DNA of 64,000 bases from SCTD01 sp963784675 (GCA_963784675.1 CAWASE010000016.1:1-64000); one strand, 5' to 3'. Positions 10,186 to 19,874 are shown, counted from the first letter of the stretch. Numbers and translations are program-made. The notes: generated by a model from the sequence alone, not told the origin.

Positions 10186-10860
10186 ATGTGGTTCACCCGG
10201 ACCCCTTCGTCCGTCTCGGAGCAGGACGCCCTGCCGGGCCGCGACACCGCGCTGCGCGTGCCGTCTGCGCACGAGGTGCTCGGTACGCCGATGACCCCGC
10301 CGTGGCCTGAGGGCGCCGAGGTGCTGTACGTCGCGATGGGCTGCTTCTGGGGCGCCGAGCGCATCTTCTGGCAGCTTCCTGGCGTGATCACCACCGCGGC
10401 GGGCTACGCCGGCGGCTTCACCGAGAACCCGACCTATGAGGAGACGTGCACCGGGCGCACCGGCCACACCGAAGCCGTGCTGGTCGTGTACGACCCGGAG
10501 GTCGCCGACCTGGAGAGCCTGTTCAAGGCGTTCTGGGAGAACCACGACCCGACCCAGCTCAACGGGCAGGGCAACGACCGCGGCACCCAGTACCGCACGG
10601 CGGTCTACACCACCACCGACGCGCAGGCAGCGGCGCTCGTCGAGTCCCGCGACCGCTACCAGGCTGCGCTGACCGCGGCCGGCTTCGGCGAGATCACCAC
10701 CGAGATCCGGCCCTTCGACGACGCGGGGCCCTGGTACTACGCCGAGGGCTACCACCAGCAGTACCTGCACAAGAACCCCCGCGGCTACTGCAACCACGGC
10801 TTCTGCCAGGTCTCCTACGACCGGCAGGACGTCACCCGGGTGGAGCTGCCGGGCGCCTGA
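10186..10860 (+). CDS. msrA: peptide-methionine (S)-S-oxide reductase
   Basis: Cytoplasmic repair enzyme that reduces methionine-S-sulfoxide in proteins. The catalytic cysteine is in GCFWGAE (Cys53); substrate-pocket motifs include TGRTGHTEAV and YHQQYL. The C-terminal NPRGYCNHGFC supplies the two resolving cysteines. 224 residues, normal for the long MsrA form. ATG 10186 is chosen because AAGGAG sits at 10174-10179; an upstream in-frame extension to 10063 lacks family sequence. It is convergent with the DUF3352 gene, 15 bp apart. Confidence 0.95.
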   Translation: MWFTRTPSSVSEQDALPGRDTALRVPSAHEVLGTPMTPPWPEGAEVLYVAMGCFWGAERIFWQLPGVITTAAGYAGGFTENPTYEETCTGRTGHTEAVLVVYDPEVADLESLFKAFWENHDPTQLNGQGNDRGTQYRTAVYTTTDAQAAALVESRDRYQAALTAAGFGEITTEIRPFDDAGPWYYAEGYHQQYLHKNPRGYCNHGFCQVSYDRQDVTRVELPGA

Positions 10861-10875
10861 CCGTCCTGCGGCCGG

Positions 10876-12360
10876 CTACCGCAGGGTGACGCGCAACCGG
10901 AAGCTCGTGGCGTCGGCGCTGAACCCGACCGCCTCCAGCGCCTGCAGGTCTTTCGGCGGGCTGCCGAAGTCCTCGCCGGCGGCAGCCAGGGCCTTGGCCA
11001 CGTCGACGAACAGCACGACGGAGCTGTCGGCGGCCTCGGGGACGGCGCGCCGGAAGACCTTCGAGCGTCCGAGCGCGGCCGGGCCGCCGGAGCCGGAGAC
11101 GGCATCGACGGCCTCGGGGGTGGTGCCCGCGGCGATCCCGTCGGACAGGGTGGCGACGAGCTCGGAGGAGTCCGTGCCCGTGAGGTTCGTCAGCAGCGTC
11201 CTGACGATCCGCGCCGCGGCGGCCGGGTCGGGCGTGCGGCTGCGGGCGGCGACGCCCTGGTCGTCGAAGGCGGCGACGACGGTGCGGTCGCCCAGCAGCG
11301 TGACGAGGTCGTCGGGCAGCGACAGGCCGAACCCGTCGAGGATCCCGCTGCCGTCTGTGCCGTCTGTGCCGTCTGTGCCGTCGCCGGCACCGACACCCGG
11401 GCCGAAGGCGCTGGACAGCGCGTCGAGCTGCTCGGCGACCCTCGGGCCCAGGCCGGCGAAGCCCGCCGCGGCCACGGTGCTGCTCGGCAGGCCCTCGACG
11501 AGCTTCTCGGCCCCGGTGACCTGCGCGCCGCCCGGGCCGGTGACCAGGTCGACGGTGCGGCCCGCCAGCTCCAGGCCGGCGTCGACGGCGTGCAGGCCGG
11601 CGACGACCTGCCCGCTCGGGGTGACGCCGTCGGGCAGCCCGTACGACTGCGCTGCGGAAGCACGGTCTCCTGCGGGAAGGGCCGCCCACACCCGGCCGAT
11701 GTCGGTCCAGACCGTCACGACCTGTCCGCCGTCCAGCCGGGCCAGGGCGTCGCGGAAGGCCGGCAGGTCGCCGAGCACGTCGGCAGGGTCGATCGCCGCG
11801 TCGGCCTGCTGCTGCGTCCCGCCGATCAGGACGTAGTCGCCGAGCTCGCTGAAGGCGAAGTGGAACGCGTCGTCCTTCTCGGCCTCGGCGGTGAGGAACG
11901 ACTCGGCCTTGGCCCGGTCGGTGAACGCCACGGCCGCCAGCGGCGCCACGGTCCCCTTCGCCGGCACAGCGGCCACGCCGAGACGGTCGCCGACCCAGTC
12001 GAGGTCGTCGGCGCTGAGGTCCTCGTCGACCAGGACCTGCTCGAGCAGGTCCGTACGCAGGCCGTCCAGGGTGGTGGCCGACGTCTTGAGCGACGGGAAG
12101 CGCTCGGCCAAGGAGAGCAGCTGTTCCTTCTGCCGCGCCGACGGGTCCAGGTCCAGGTCGGCGTAGGCCACCGCGCTGGCCGGCAGGACGTCCTCGGGCT
12201 GGAGCCCGCCCCCGCTGTAGGCGAACGCGACGGCGACGCCGCTGCCGCCGACCAGCACGGCGCCCGCGGCGACCACGGCGGCCAGGGCGTTGGAGGCGCG
12301 TCCGGGCGTGCGACGCACGGGCTCGGCCGGGCCCAGCAGGTCGGCGGGAGTCGTGGTCAT
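10876..12360 (-). CDS. DUF3352-type membrane-anchored protein
   Basis: 494-residue protein with one TM helix at about residues 25-48 and a large extracytoplasmic domain. The opening LPASAVAYADLDLDPS and the later FVDVAKAL are typical of DUF3352, a widespread actinobacterial family of unknown function. Residues about 325-336 are a GTDGTDGTDG linker encoded by a 9-bp tandem repeat. GGAG lies upstream of the ATG. It is divergent from the M23-like gene. Function unknown. Confidence 0.8.
   Translation of the reverse strand: MTTTPADLLGPAEPVRRTPGRASNALAAVVAAGAVLVGGSGVAVAFAYSGGGLQPEDVLPASAVAYADLDLDPSARQKEQLLSLAERFPSLKTSATTLDGLRTDLLEQVLVDEDLSADDLDWVGDRLGVAAVPAKGTVAPLAAVAFTDRAKAESFLTAEAEKDDAFHFAFSELGDYVLIGGTQQQADAAIDPADVLGDLPAFRDALARLDGGQVVTVWTDIGRVWAALPAGDRASAAQSYGLPDGVTPSGQVVAGLHAVDAGLELAGRTVDLVTGPGGAQVTGAEKLVEGLPSSTVAAAGFAGLGPRVAEQLDALSSAFGPGVGAGDGTDGTDGTDGSGILDGFGLSLPDDLVTLLGDRTVVAAFDDQGVAARSRTPDPAAAARIVRTLLTNLTGTDSSELVATLSDGIAAGTTPEAVDAVSGSGGPAALGRSKVFRRAVPEAADSSVVLFVDVAKALAAAGEDFGSPPKDLQALEAVGFSADATSFRLRVTLR
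11350..11376. repeat. 9-bp tandem repeat, three copies
   Basis: Three exact copies of gccgtctgt inside the DUF3352 gene encode a Gly-Thr-Asp linker. Copy number is likely to vary between strains because the unit is in frame. Confidence 0.7.
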
Positions 12361-12469
12361 GCGGGCGCTCCAGGATGAGGTCGAGCGACAAGTGTGCCAG
12401 CCGGCGGACGCCGCGGCACCGTTGCGGAAGAAGGATCCTGGACCGTCCGCGGGTGCCGATGCTGCTGGG

Positions 12470-12475
12470 TAGCGT
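12470..12475 (+). promoter_or_regulatory. -10 element TAGCGT, leaderless M23-like gene
   Basis: TAGCGT ends 7 nt before ATG 12483, the spacing expected for a leaderless transcript. Confidence 0.5.
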
Positions 12476-12482
12476 GGCCGGT

Positions 12483-13358
12483 ATGCGGCTGCGCCTGCTC
12501 GCCACGTGCAACGCGCTGGTGCTGGCCGTCGGTCTGGGGACGGTGGCGCTCAGCGGACCGGAGGCGCCGCCGCCACCGGTCGCTGCCCCGGCGGCGGTGT
12601 CCGTTCCGTCGGCCGTCCCTGCGCCACCGGCCGTGCTGCACGTGACGTCAGCCGCTGCGTCGCCGGCTCCTGCTCCCCGGCCGACACCGTCGGTGGCACC
12701 GCGCGCCTCCCCGACGACCCCGGCGGTGCGCCGGGCGCCGACGGCCGCAGCGCGGGTGAGGGCCCCGCGAGCGCCGGCGCCGCCGCCGTCACCGCGACCT
12801 CCTCGCCCGCCGCGCACCGCCTACCGCACCGACTGGCGGCGGCCGTACGCCGTCGTCGGGGAGGTGACGCTGCACGCCCCCGTCGACGTCGTCGAGCTGA
12901 TCGGGCTGCACCAGTCCGGTCACGACGGCGCGCAGCCGCAGCGGCTGCTCGACACCGGCCTGCCCTCCGTCGTGCTGGACGACCGCGGTCGCGACACCCG
13001 GCCGGCCGGAGCCGCCGACGTCGTCGTCCGTCCCGACGGCGAGGTCCGCGCGCCGGTCAGCGGCACGGTGCTGCGCGCGGGCAGCTACACCCTCTACTGC
13101 CGCTACACCGACCAGTACCTCGTCGTCGAGCCGGACGAGCACCCGGGCTGGGAGGTAAAGCTGCTGCACTTCGAGGGCTTGGCGGTGGGCAAGGGTGCTC
13201 GCGTCGAGGCCGGCGTCACGGTCGTCGGCTCGCACGCCCGCCGGTTGCCGTTCGCGTCGCAGGTCGACGAGCGCACGGCCAACCCGGCCTGGCCGCACGT
13301 GCACATCGAGGTGGTCGATCCGAGCGTGCCGGACCGGCCGAGCGGTGGCGGCTGCTGA
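12483..13358 (+). CDS. secreted M23/LytM-like protein, degenerate
   Basis: 291 residues: signal peptide (about 1-25), a long Pro/Ala/Arg-rich stalk to about residue 115, then a compact beta domain with APVSGTVL and PHVHIEV. The latter matches the HxH metal motif at the end of M23 peptidases. The first metal-binding HxxxD element of active LytM enzymes is not evident, so it may bind cell wall or act as a regulator rather than cut peptidoglycan. It is exported and ends 26 bp before the next membrane-protein gene. Confidence 0.7.
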   Translation: MRLRLLATCNALVLAVGLGTVALSGPEAPPPPVAAPAAVSVPSAVPAPPAVLHVTSAAASPAPAPRPTPSVAPRASPTTPAVRRAPTAAARVRAPRAPAPPPSPRPPRPPRTAYRTDWRRPYAVVGEVTLHAPVDVVELIGLHQSGHDGAQPQRLLDTGLPSVVLDDRGRDTRPAGAADVVVRPDGEVRAPVSGTVLRAGSYTLYCRYTDQYLVVEPDEHPGWEVKLLHFEGLAVGKGARVEAGVTVVGSHARRLPFASQVDERTANPAWPHVHIEVVDPSVPDRPSGGGC

Positions 13359-13372
13359 GCCTGCGCCACCCC

Positions 13373-13378
13373 TACCCT
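13373..13378 (+). promoter_or_regulatory. -10 element TACCCT, leaderless membrane protein gene
   Basis: TACCCT ends 6 nt before GTG 13385 and decides that start. Confidence 0.5.
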
Positions 13379-13384
13379 GGCTCG

Positions 13385-14236
13385 GTGACCCCCCTGCGGC
13401 TGCCGCGCGACGGTGTCCTCGCCGCGACGGTGCTGGCGTGGGTCGTCGTGGTGCTCGGGCTGGACACCGGGGCCTCGCTGACGCAGCAGCGGCTGCTGGG
13501 GCTCGGCACCTGGGCGCTGCTGCTCGGTCTGCTGCGCGGCGAGGGGCGCGTCACCCGCGTGCAGGTGGGCGTCGTCGTCGCCTTCGCGACGGTCGTGGAG
13601 TACGTGTTCGCGGGCTGGCTCGGCGTCTACGTCTACCGGCTGGAGAACGTGCCGGCCTTCGTGCCGCCCGGCCACGGGCTGGTCTACCTGTGCGCGCTCG
13701 CGCTGGGGCGCGGCGCCTGGGCGCAGCACCATGCGCGGGCGCTGCTCACCGCGGCGCTGGTCGCCCTCGGCGGCTGGGCCGTGTGGGGGGTGACGCTGTC
13801 GTCGCGGCCCGACGTGCTCGGGCTGTTCTGGTTCGGCTGCCTGCTGCTGTTCGTCTGGACGCGGCGGGCCGGCGGCAGCCCCGCGGCGATGGTCTACGCC
13901 GGCGCGGTGCTGATCGTCAGCTACCTGGAGATCGTCGGTACCTCGCTCGGCACCTGGGCCTGGCAGCCCCACGACCCGACCGGGCTGGTTTCCATCGGCA
14001 ACCCGCCCAGCGGAGCGGCGGGCGGCTACGCCTGGTTCGACGCTGCGGCGCTGGCCGCCGCCCCGTGGCTGCTGGCGCGCTGGGACCGCCGACGGGGTAG
14101 CGGGGCCCGGACGAGCGGTGCACCGACGAGCGGTGGCTCCGACGAGCAGCACCGGATGGTCGCCTCGCACGGCGGGTCGTCGACCGACGGCGGAAGATCG
14201 TCGGCGCGGGGCAGCACCGGGACGGGATCGGGCTAG
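13385..14236 (+). CDS. polytopic membrane protein of unknown function
   Basis: 283 residues with about seven hydrophobic segments; distinctive stretches are WLGVYVYRLENVPAFVPPGH and SYLEIVGTSLGTWAWQP, followed by a Ser/Gly-rich cytoplasmic tail of about 45 residues. I do not recognise a characterised family; similar polytopic proteins are annotated only as hypothetical. Its stop overlaps the stop of the convergent acyl-CoA dehydrogenase gene by three bases. Confidence 0.75.
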   Translation: MTPLRLPRDGVLAATVLAWVVVVLGLDTGASLTQQRLLGLGTWALLLGLLRGEGRVTRVQVGVVVAFATVVEYVFAGWLGVYVYRLENVPAFVPPGHGLVYLCALALGRGAWAQHHARALLTAALVALGGWAVWGVTLSSRPDVLGLFWFGCLLLFVWTRRAGGSPAAMVYAGAVLIVSYLEIVGTSLGTWAWQPHDPTGLVSIGNPPSGAAGGYAWFDAAALAAAPWLLARWDRRRGSGARTSGAPTSGGSDEQHRMVASHGGSSTDGGRSSARGSTGTGSG

Positions 14237-16018
14237 AACCAGCCCGGCTGCGTGTCCCGCGTCGTGGTGTCCAGGCTCTCCAGCAGGGCCAGCTGCGGAC
14301 CGGTGCGCGGCAGCTCCCAGCGGAAGAAGTAGCGCGCCGCCTGCCGCTTGCCGTCGTAGAAGTCGCCGCTCTGCGCGGCGGCGACCAGCAGCTGCTCCAG
14401 CCAGATCCAGGCCAGCACGGTGTGGCCGACGACCTCCAGGTACAGCGACGCGTTCGCCAACGACACCTCGACGTCACCGGCGGCGAACAGGGCAGCGGTC
14501 GTGGCCGGCAGCCGCTCCGACACCGCGCGCAGCTGTGCCGCGAGCTCCTTGGCCTCGCCACCGGCGGCGTCGGCCCGGTCCAGCGTCGCGTCGATCGTCT
14601 GGACCAGCAGCGCGAGCCCGGCGCCGCCCTGCATGACGACCTTGCGGCCGAGCAGGTCCAGCCCCTGCACGCCGTGGGTGCCCTCGTGGATCGGGTTCAG
14701 CCGGTTGTCGCGGTACAGCTGCTCGACGGGGTACTCGCGGGTGTAGCCGTAGCCGCCGAGCACCTGGATCGCCAGGCTGTTGGCCTCCAGGCACCACTGG
14801 CTCGGCCAGCTCTTGGCGATCGGCGTCAGCACGTCCAGCAGCAGGTGGGCGCGCGTGCGGGCGGTCTCGTCGGCGCCGGTGCGCTCTTCGTCGAGCAGCC
14901 GTCCGCAGTAGAAGTTGAGCGCCAGGGCGCCTTCGACGTAGGACTTCTGCGCGAGCAGCATCCGCTTGACGTCGCTGTGCTCGATGATCGGCACCTGCGG
15001 GCTCGCGGGGTCCTTGGCGCTGACCGGACGGCCCTGCGGACGCCCCTTGGCGTAGTCCAGGCTGTGCAGATAGCCGGTGTAGCCCAGGCAGGTGGCGCCC
15101 AGACCGACGCCCACGCGCGCGTCGTTCATCATGTGGAACATGTAGCGCAGGCCCTGGTGCGCCTCGCCGACCAGGAAGCCGACGGCGCCGCTCTGCCCGC
15201 CGGGGGTGTGCCGGCCCTCGCCGAAGTTGAGCAGCGTGTTGACCGTGCCGCGAAAGCCCATCTTGTGGTTGAGCCCGGCCAGCACGACGTCGTTGCGCTC
15301 GCCGGTCGCCACGACGACCTTCGGGACGATGAACAGGCTGATGCCCTTCACCCCGGCCGGTCCACCCGGGATCTTCGCGAGCACCAGGTGGACGATGTTC
15401 TCGGTCAGCTCGTGGTCACCGGCGCTGATCCACATCTTGTTGCCGAACAACCGGTAGCTGCCGTCGTCCTGCGGCTCCGCGCGGGTCGTCACGTCCGACA
15501 GGCTCGAGCCGGCCTGCGGCTCGGACAGGCACATGGTCCCGAAGAAGCGCCCGTCGACCATCGGCCGCACGTAGGTGTCGATCTGCTCCGGCGAGCCGTG
15601 GGTGAGCAGCAGGTGCGCGTTGGCGATCGTCAGGAACGGATAGCTGGACGTGCCGACGTTCGCCGCCTGGAACCACGCGAACACGGCGTTGCCGACGACC
15701 GTCGGCAGCTGCAGCCCGCCCAGCTCGGCGTCCAGCGTGCCGCCGAGCAGGCCGGCCTCGGCGAAGACCTTCAGCGCCGCGCCGATCTCCGGGATGAGCG
15801 TGACGTGCTCGTCCGTCGAAGGTCGGCTCGTTGCTGTCGCTGGTGCGGTTGTGGGGGGCGAAGTGCTCGGTGGCGATCTGCTCGGCCAGGGCCAGCACGT
15901 CGTCGAAGGTCTCGCGGCTGTGCTCGGCGTGCCGCTCGCGCTGGGTCAGGCTCTCGACGTCGAGCCACTCGTAGAGCAGGAACTCCAGGTCGCGCTTGTT
16001 CAGCAGCAGGCTCGCCAT
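14233..16018 (-). CDS. acyl-CoA dehydrogenase, large FadE5/DmdC-like type (frameshift near 15814)
   Basis: FAD enzyme that oxidises acyl-CoA to trans-2-enoyl-CoA. About 595 residues with the extra N- and C-terminal domains of the FadE5/DmdC branch. Motifs: flavin region CLSEPQAGSSLSD, substrate loop GYTREYPVEQLYRD and the catalytic glutamate in NPIHEGTHGVQGLDLLGRK. The reading frame breaks near 15812-15816; N-terminal 65 residues and the remainder align with one another once the frame is shifted by one, so an indel error is likely. The start ATG 16018 has a TAGGCT element 7 nt upstream. Chain-length specificity unknown. Confidence 0.88.
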
Positions 16019-16025
16019 GGTTGCG

Positions 16026-16031
16026 AGCCTA
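16026..16031 (-). promoter_or_regulatory. -10 element TAGGCT, leaderless acyl-CoA dehydrogenase gene
   Basis: Read on the minus strand, TAGGCT ends 7 nt before ATG 16018. It overlaps the 3' end of the upstream solute-binding gene. Confidence 0.5.
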
Positions 16032-16760
16032 CGACCGGCCGCCGAGACCGACGAGCGGCGCCACCGGTATGTCGTGATGGCCGGCCCGCGCGAGCGCCTG
16101 AGCGACGAACCCGTCGGCCTTGAGCTCCTCGACCGTGCCGGCCAGCCAGCGCACCGTCTCCGGGGTGCGGTCCCGGCCGGTCCCGACGGCCTGCCGGATC
16201 TGCATGAAGGCTCCGTCCAGCAACCGGAGCCCGGGGGTGCGCTCGACGTGGGCGCGCAGCGGCTGCAGGATGCCGGCGGCGACCTCGAGGGCCTGCTCGG
16301 CGAACACCTCGACGCCTTCCTCGCCCCGCACCACCTGCGCCGAGTTCAGCGAGCGCGTCAGGTGCAGGTCGTAGGCGGAGCCCTGCTTGACCCCGACGCG
16401 GACCCCGGCAGCGTCGACCTCGTCGGCCCGGCTCAACGGCGACGAGGCACGCACGGCGTAGGCGCCCTCGATCAGCAGGTAGGGCGCGGTGAAGGCGACG
16501 TCGGCCTCGCGCTCGGGTTCGACGGCCAGGAAGCACAGGTCGGCGGTGCCACCGGCGAGGGCGGCGAACGCGTGCCGGGCGGCGTGCGAGCAGACCCACG
16601 CGACCGAGAGTCCCAGGCGGCGACCGATCTCGGTCGCGAGGTCGACGGTGACGCCGCTGGGCTGCTCGGCCGTGCCGGCCGCCAGCACCGGGTTGCCCAG
16701 GTTGATGGCCGCGCGCAGCACGCCGCCGGGAGCCAGGTCCGCGGCGACGACGCCGTTCAC
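16029..16760 (-). CDS. family 3 solute-binding protein without signal peptide
   Basis: 243 residues of the amino-acid-type periplasmic binding fold: NGVVAADLAPGGVLRAAIN at the start, VDLATEIGRRLG, ADLCFLAVEPEREADVAFTAPYLL and VKQGSAYDLHLTR. No signal peptide or lipobox is visible, so the product may be cytosolic or act as a sensor rather than as part of a transporter. The GTG start at 16760 is supported by GGGAGG 4 nt upstream. The 3' end carries the promoter of the acyl-CoA dehydrogenase gene. Confidence 0.75.
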   Translation of the reverse strand: MNGVVAADLAPGGVLRAAINLGNPVLAAGTAEQPSGVTVDLATEIGRRLGLSVAWVCSHAARHAFAALAGGTADLCFLAVEPEREADVAFTAPYLLIEGAYAVRASSPLSRADEVDAAGVRVGVKQGSAYDLHLTRSLNSAQVVRGEEGVEVFAEQALEVAAGILQPLRAHVERTPGLRLLDGAFMQIRQAVGTGRDRTPETVRWLAGTVEELKADGFVAQALARAGHHDIPVAPLVGLGGRS

Positions 16761-16893
16761 GGGGCCTCCCGCTTCTGCAGATCGGACGGCGTCGCGGCGC
16801 CTCCCTCGATCGGCAGGCGAGGCGCGGGGCAGTCGACGTCCGTAGCGCGTCCAGGCTCGGCGGCCCAGGAAGGACACGTCGGTCGCCCGTCGC

Positions 16894-17220
16894 TCACCGC
16901 AGGTCCACCGGTTGCGCCGCAGCGACCGGACCGGTGGCGGAGTCGAACGGCTCGAGCTGAAAGGAGAGGAAGACGCCCCATCTCGCGGCAGACCTGCCGG
17001 CGGCCTGCAGCGAGCGGCAGGACGAAGGTCGCCGTCAGGACGTCCCACGGGCGTTCGACGCCGTTCTGCACCGCCTGCGGGACGGGTGAGGCGGCAGGTA
17101 GGGCACGGAAGGGGAGGTAGGGGACGACGCTGTCCGCCGGGTCGCGCCGCGACTGCTCCTGCCCCGCCGGGCAGCCGGCCAGGAGCAGGGCAGAAGCCGC
17201 GATCAGCCACTCTCGAGCAC
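16894..17220 (-). pseudogene. possible broken small lipoprotein gene
   Basis: Reading the minus strand with two single-base corrections gives a short lipoprotein: GTG 17220, then WLIAASALLLAGC (a lipobox), a linker, RPWDVLTATFVLPLAAG, and a beta-like end WGVFLSFQLEPFDSATGP before a TGA. No single frame is open across it. Given the other indels in this window it may be a real gene damaged by assembly errors, or decay. This is the only content I can propose for the 536 bp between the solute-binding gene and 17297. Confidence 0.25.
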
Positions 17221-17283
17221 CGTTCGAAGGTACGCCGGCACCCGGTTGTCCACAGGCCGGCTGACGGGTGCGCCGGGCCGCGT

Positions 17284-17289
17284 TAGCGT
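17284..17289 (+). promoter_or_regulatory. -10 element TAGCGT, leaderless coiled-coil gene
   Basis: TAGCGT ends 7 nt before ATG 17297 and selects this start over upstream in-frame codons. Confidence 0.5.
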
Positions 17290-17296
17290 GCCGGAC

Positions 17297-17650
17297 ATGG
17301 AACCGGACCGGGAGCTGCCGCAGCGGGTGGAGCGGCTCGAGCAGCGAAGGGACGACGTCGAGCGGGGCGTGTCAGGCGCGCAGGAGAATGCCTCGGCCGC
17401 GCGGGTGCTGGCCACCGGCGCCGACCGGGACGGCTCAGACCTGCGGACCGAGCTGCGCGCCCACAACCGGGTGCTGGAGGCGCTGCGGGAGACGCAGGTG
17501 GAGCAGGGCCTGGTGCTGCAGGAGCATTCCCGCATCCTCGGTGAGCACTCCCGCATCCTCGGTGAGCACGGGCAGGTGCTTGGCGGCCTGCAGGGCGGCA
17601 TGGAGCTGATCATCACGCTGCTGACCGACCCGCCGGCCCCCGCGCGCTGA
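17297..17650 (+). CDS. small coiled-coil hypothetical protein with heptad repeats
   Basis: 117 residues, charged, almost entirely heptad-like. Residues about 76-96 are three consecutive seven-residue units (EHSRILG, EHSRILG, EHGQVLG), which would form a helical bundle or coiled coil. It has no signal peptide or TM segment, though the C-terminus (GGMELIITLL) is apolar. No family recognised. The promoter spacing supports expression. Confidence 0.6.
   Translation: MEPDRELPQRVERLEQRRDDVERGVSGAQENASAARVLATGADRDGSDLRTELRAHNRVLEALRETQVEQGLVLQEHSRILGEHSRILGEHGQVLGGLQGGMELIITLLTDPPAPAR
17522..17584. repeat. 21-bp tandem repeat encoding heptads
   Basis: Two near-identical 21-bp units and a third diverged copy encode the EHSRILG heptads of the coiled-coil protein. 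In-frame unit gain or loss would change the coiled coil by exactly one heptad. Confidence 0.7.
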
Positions 17651-17758
17651 GCTGCGAGGTCCGAGCCACCCGACGACGTCGGGACACGAAGACGGCAGGT
17701 GCGTCGACGCCCGTGGCGAAACTCTGCAGCAACACCGCGCCCACCGATCGGAAGCACC

Positions 17759-19529
17759 ATGCATCGTCTGCTGCTCGTCCTTCTCGCCGCCTCCGGGGTG
17801 CTCGCCGCTGCCGGATCGGCGTCGGCCGCCCCCGCCTGCGTGGCCGTCGCCGCCGCGGCCGGTTCCGGCGCGGGGGTGGCCGGCTCGCGGGCGCTGCCGG
17901 CCACCGGGCCCGTCGGGCTGCTGCCGTTGCTGGCGGTCGTGCTGCTCGTGCTCGCGGTACTGCTGCGGCGTCGAACCGGCCGGACGGCGCTCGTCGTCCC
18001 GCTGCTGGTTCTCGGGATGCTGGGCGCGTCGCTCGGGGTCCGCGGCACCACGTGCGGAGGCGGCGCCGGCCTGCCCCGCGACGCCGGCCCCCGCCTCCCT
18101 CCCGTACCTGGTCGGGGCAGCCGATACCGACATCACGCCCGCCGGCCTTATCAACCAGGGCGGCTTCGGGCTCGGCGACGGCACGGTCCTGCCCGACGAG
18201 GCGGTCGGACGCGGGGGCACCGCCGGTCCCGAGGGTGAGCACATCAAGGTCCGGGCCCTGGTCGTCGACGACCGCAAGACCGCCGTCGCCATCGTCACGA
18301 TCGAGACGCAGGGCTACTTCGCGGCTTACGCGAACGGGCCCTACGGAACCCGTGACATCGCCGAGCGGGTCGCGGCGCAGGTCCCTGCGCTGCCGGTGCA
18401 GCACCAGCTGATCGCCGCCGACCACACCCACTCGGGCCCGGACAGCATCGGCGCCTGGGGTGGCATCAGCGACGCGTACTTCGCCACCATCCGGGACCAG
18501 GCCGTCCGCGCGATCGTCACGGCCTACCGGCAGCGCGTGCCGGCCGCACTGTTCGCCGGGCACTCCGACGCCGGCGACCTGATCTACAACCAGTCCTGCC
18601 CCGAGGCGCTGAACCAGTCCGAGGAGCCCACGTACAACGGGCCGGCGTTCTGCCCCACCGAGGGCAAGGACGTGCGCATGCGGGTGCTCCAGGCCCGCAA
18701 CGCCGCCGGCAAGCCGCTCGTGACCTACATGGCCTACGCGGCGCACGCCACCGCCGGCGGCGGCAAGGGCGTGCACGGCGACTGGCCGCAGTTCCTGTCC
18801 GAGGCGATGGCCGCGCGCTACGGCGGCGCCGGCATCGCGATGGTCGGCACCATCGGCCGGACCCAGCCGTGCCGACCGCGCTGCAGCTTCACCGACCCGA
18901 AACAGGCCGGGTACGAGCTCAAGGACCGTCGGGCGGCCTACACGCGCATGTACCTCAACCACGTCGAGGACGCCGTCCGCACCGCCACGCCCGTCTCCGG
19001 ACCGGTCGGCGCCGCGCAGGGCCTGATCCGCGAAGCCATCACCGGACCGGCCGTCCTGGCGCTGTTCGAGGGTGGCAGCCGGGCCGGCGCCGAGCTGCTG
19101 CGCAGCCGCGAGCAGCCCTACCTGTCCGGCACGGTCGTCGGCACCGTCACCTCGGCGATCCGCCTGGGCGGGGTGCTGGTCACCGGCACGCCGGGTGAGC
19201 CGTTCCCGGCGATCGCCCAGGGCATCGCCGATGCCGTCGAGGGCGAGCAGGAGCACTTCACGCTGGGGCTGGCGAACGACCAGCTCGGTTACCTGATCAG
19301 CCCGGCGGCGATCTACCCCGTCATCGCCGCCGAGGTCGCGGTCAACGACAACGCCATCTTCAACGTCTCGGCCACCATCGGTGACCACGTGATGTGCAGC
19401 GACCTCGCGCTGTCGCTGTCGCTGGGCTTCGCCGGGACGGCGCCCGCCATGTGTGCCGCCTACGCCGCGGCCGACGTCGCCGGCGAGGCCTACGGGCTGC
19501 TGCCGCTCCCCGGCGCGCCGCCGCTCTAG
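17759..19529 (+). CDS. neutral ceramidase-like hydrolase with N-terminal membrane anchor (frameshift near 18070)
   Basis: The C-terminal 480 residues match the N-terminal domain of neutral/alkaline ceramidases, Zn amidases that cleave N-acyl-sphingosines: YLVGAADTDITPAG, the His motif ADHTHSGPDS, a second His block YAAHATAGG with HGDWP, and NDQLGYLISP. The usual C-terminal immunoglobulin-like domain is missing. The N-terminus is odd: signal peptide, then LPATG at residues 46-50 followed by a hydrophobic run and RRRTGR, i.e. a sortase-like sorting signal placed internally, then a second TM helix. The frame shifts by one at about 18050-18090; whether this is an indel error or two separate genes is open. 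Confidence 0.75.
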
Positions 19530-19547
19530 CCGAGGGCCCGCGAGAGG

Positions 19548-19874
19548 TCAGCCGCGGCGGGCCAGCTCGGCGTCCAGACGGCCGAGGTCGTCGCGCAGCC
19601 GGGCCGCGTCTTCGAACCGCAGATCGGACGCGGCCGCCGCCATCGCGCGCTCGACCGCCGTGCGCTGCTGCTGCAGCTGGACGACGGTGCGGTCGGCGAG
19701 CTGCACGTCGGAGGTGCCGACGTACTGCATCCCGTCCTCGCCGAGCACGGGCTGCAGGTCCGGTGCCGCGCCGATGTGGTGGTGGCGTCCGGTCTCGTCG
19801 CGCCGGTAGCTGCGGCTGCGCTTGCGGACGAGATCGCGCGCGCTCGGTGGCGGGTCCACCGGCGGCTCGCTCAC
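19548..19874 (-). CDS. UvrB/UvrC (UVR) motif protein
   Basis: 108-residue basic protein. Residues about 65-105 (MAAAASDLRFEDAARLRDDL) match the UVR motif through which UvrB and UvrC contact each other. The N-terminal part (VRKRSRSYRRDETGRHHH) is very basic and could bind nucleic acid. It is much too short to be UvrB. The GTG start overlaps the TGA of the EamA gene, so it is the second gene of that operon. Role unknown. Confidence 0.7.
   Translation of the reverse strand: MSEPPVDPPPSARDLVRKRSRSYRRDETGRHHHIGAAPDLQPVLGEDGMQYVGTSDVQLADRTVVQLQQQRTAVERAMAAAASDLRFEDAARLRDDLGRLDAELARRG

Noticed and set aside
19548..19874. Truncated uvrB remnant
   Set aside because: Only the UVR motif is shared, and the short gene has its own start overlapping the upstream stop, so it is a stand-alone small protein rather than a fragment.
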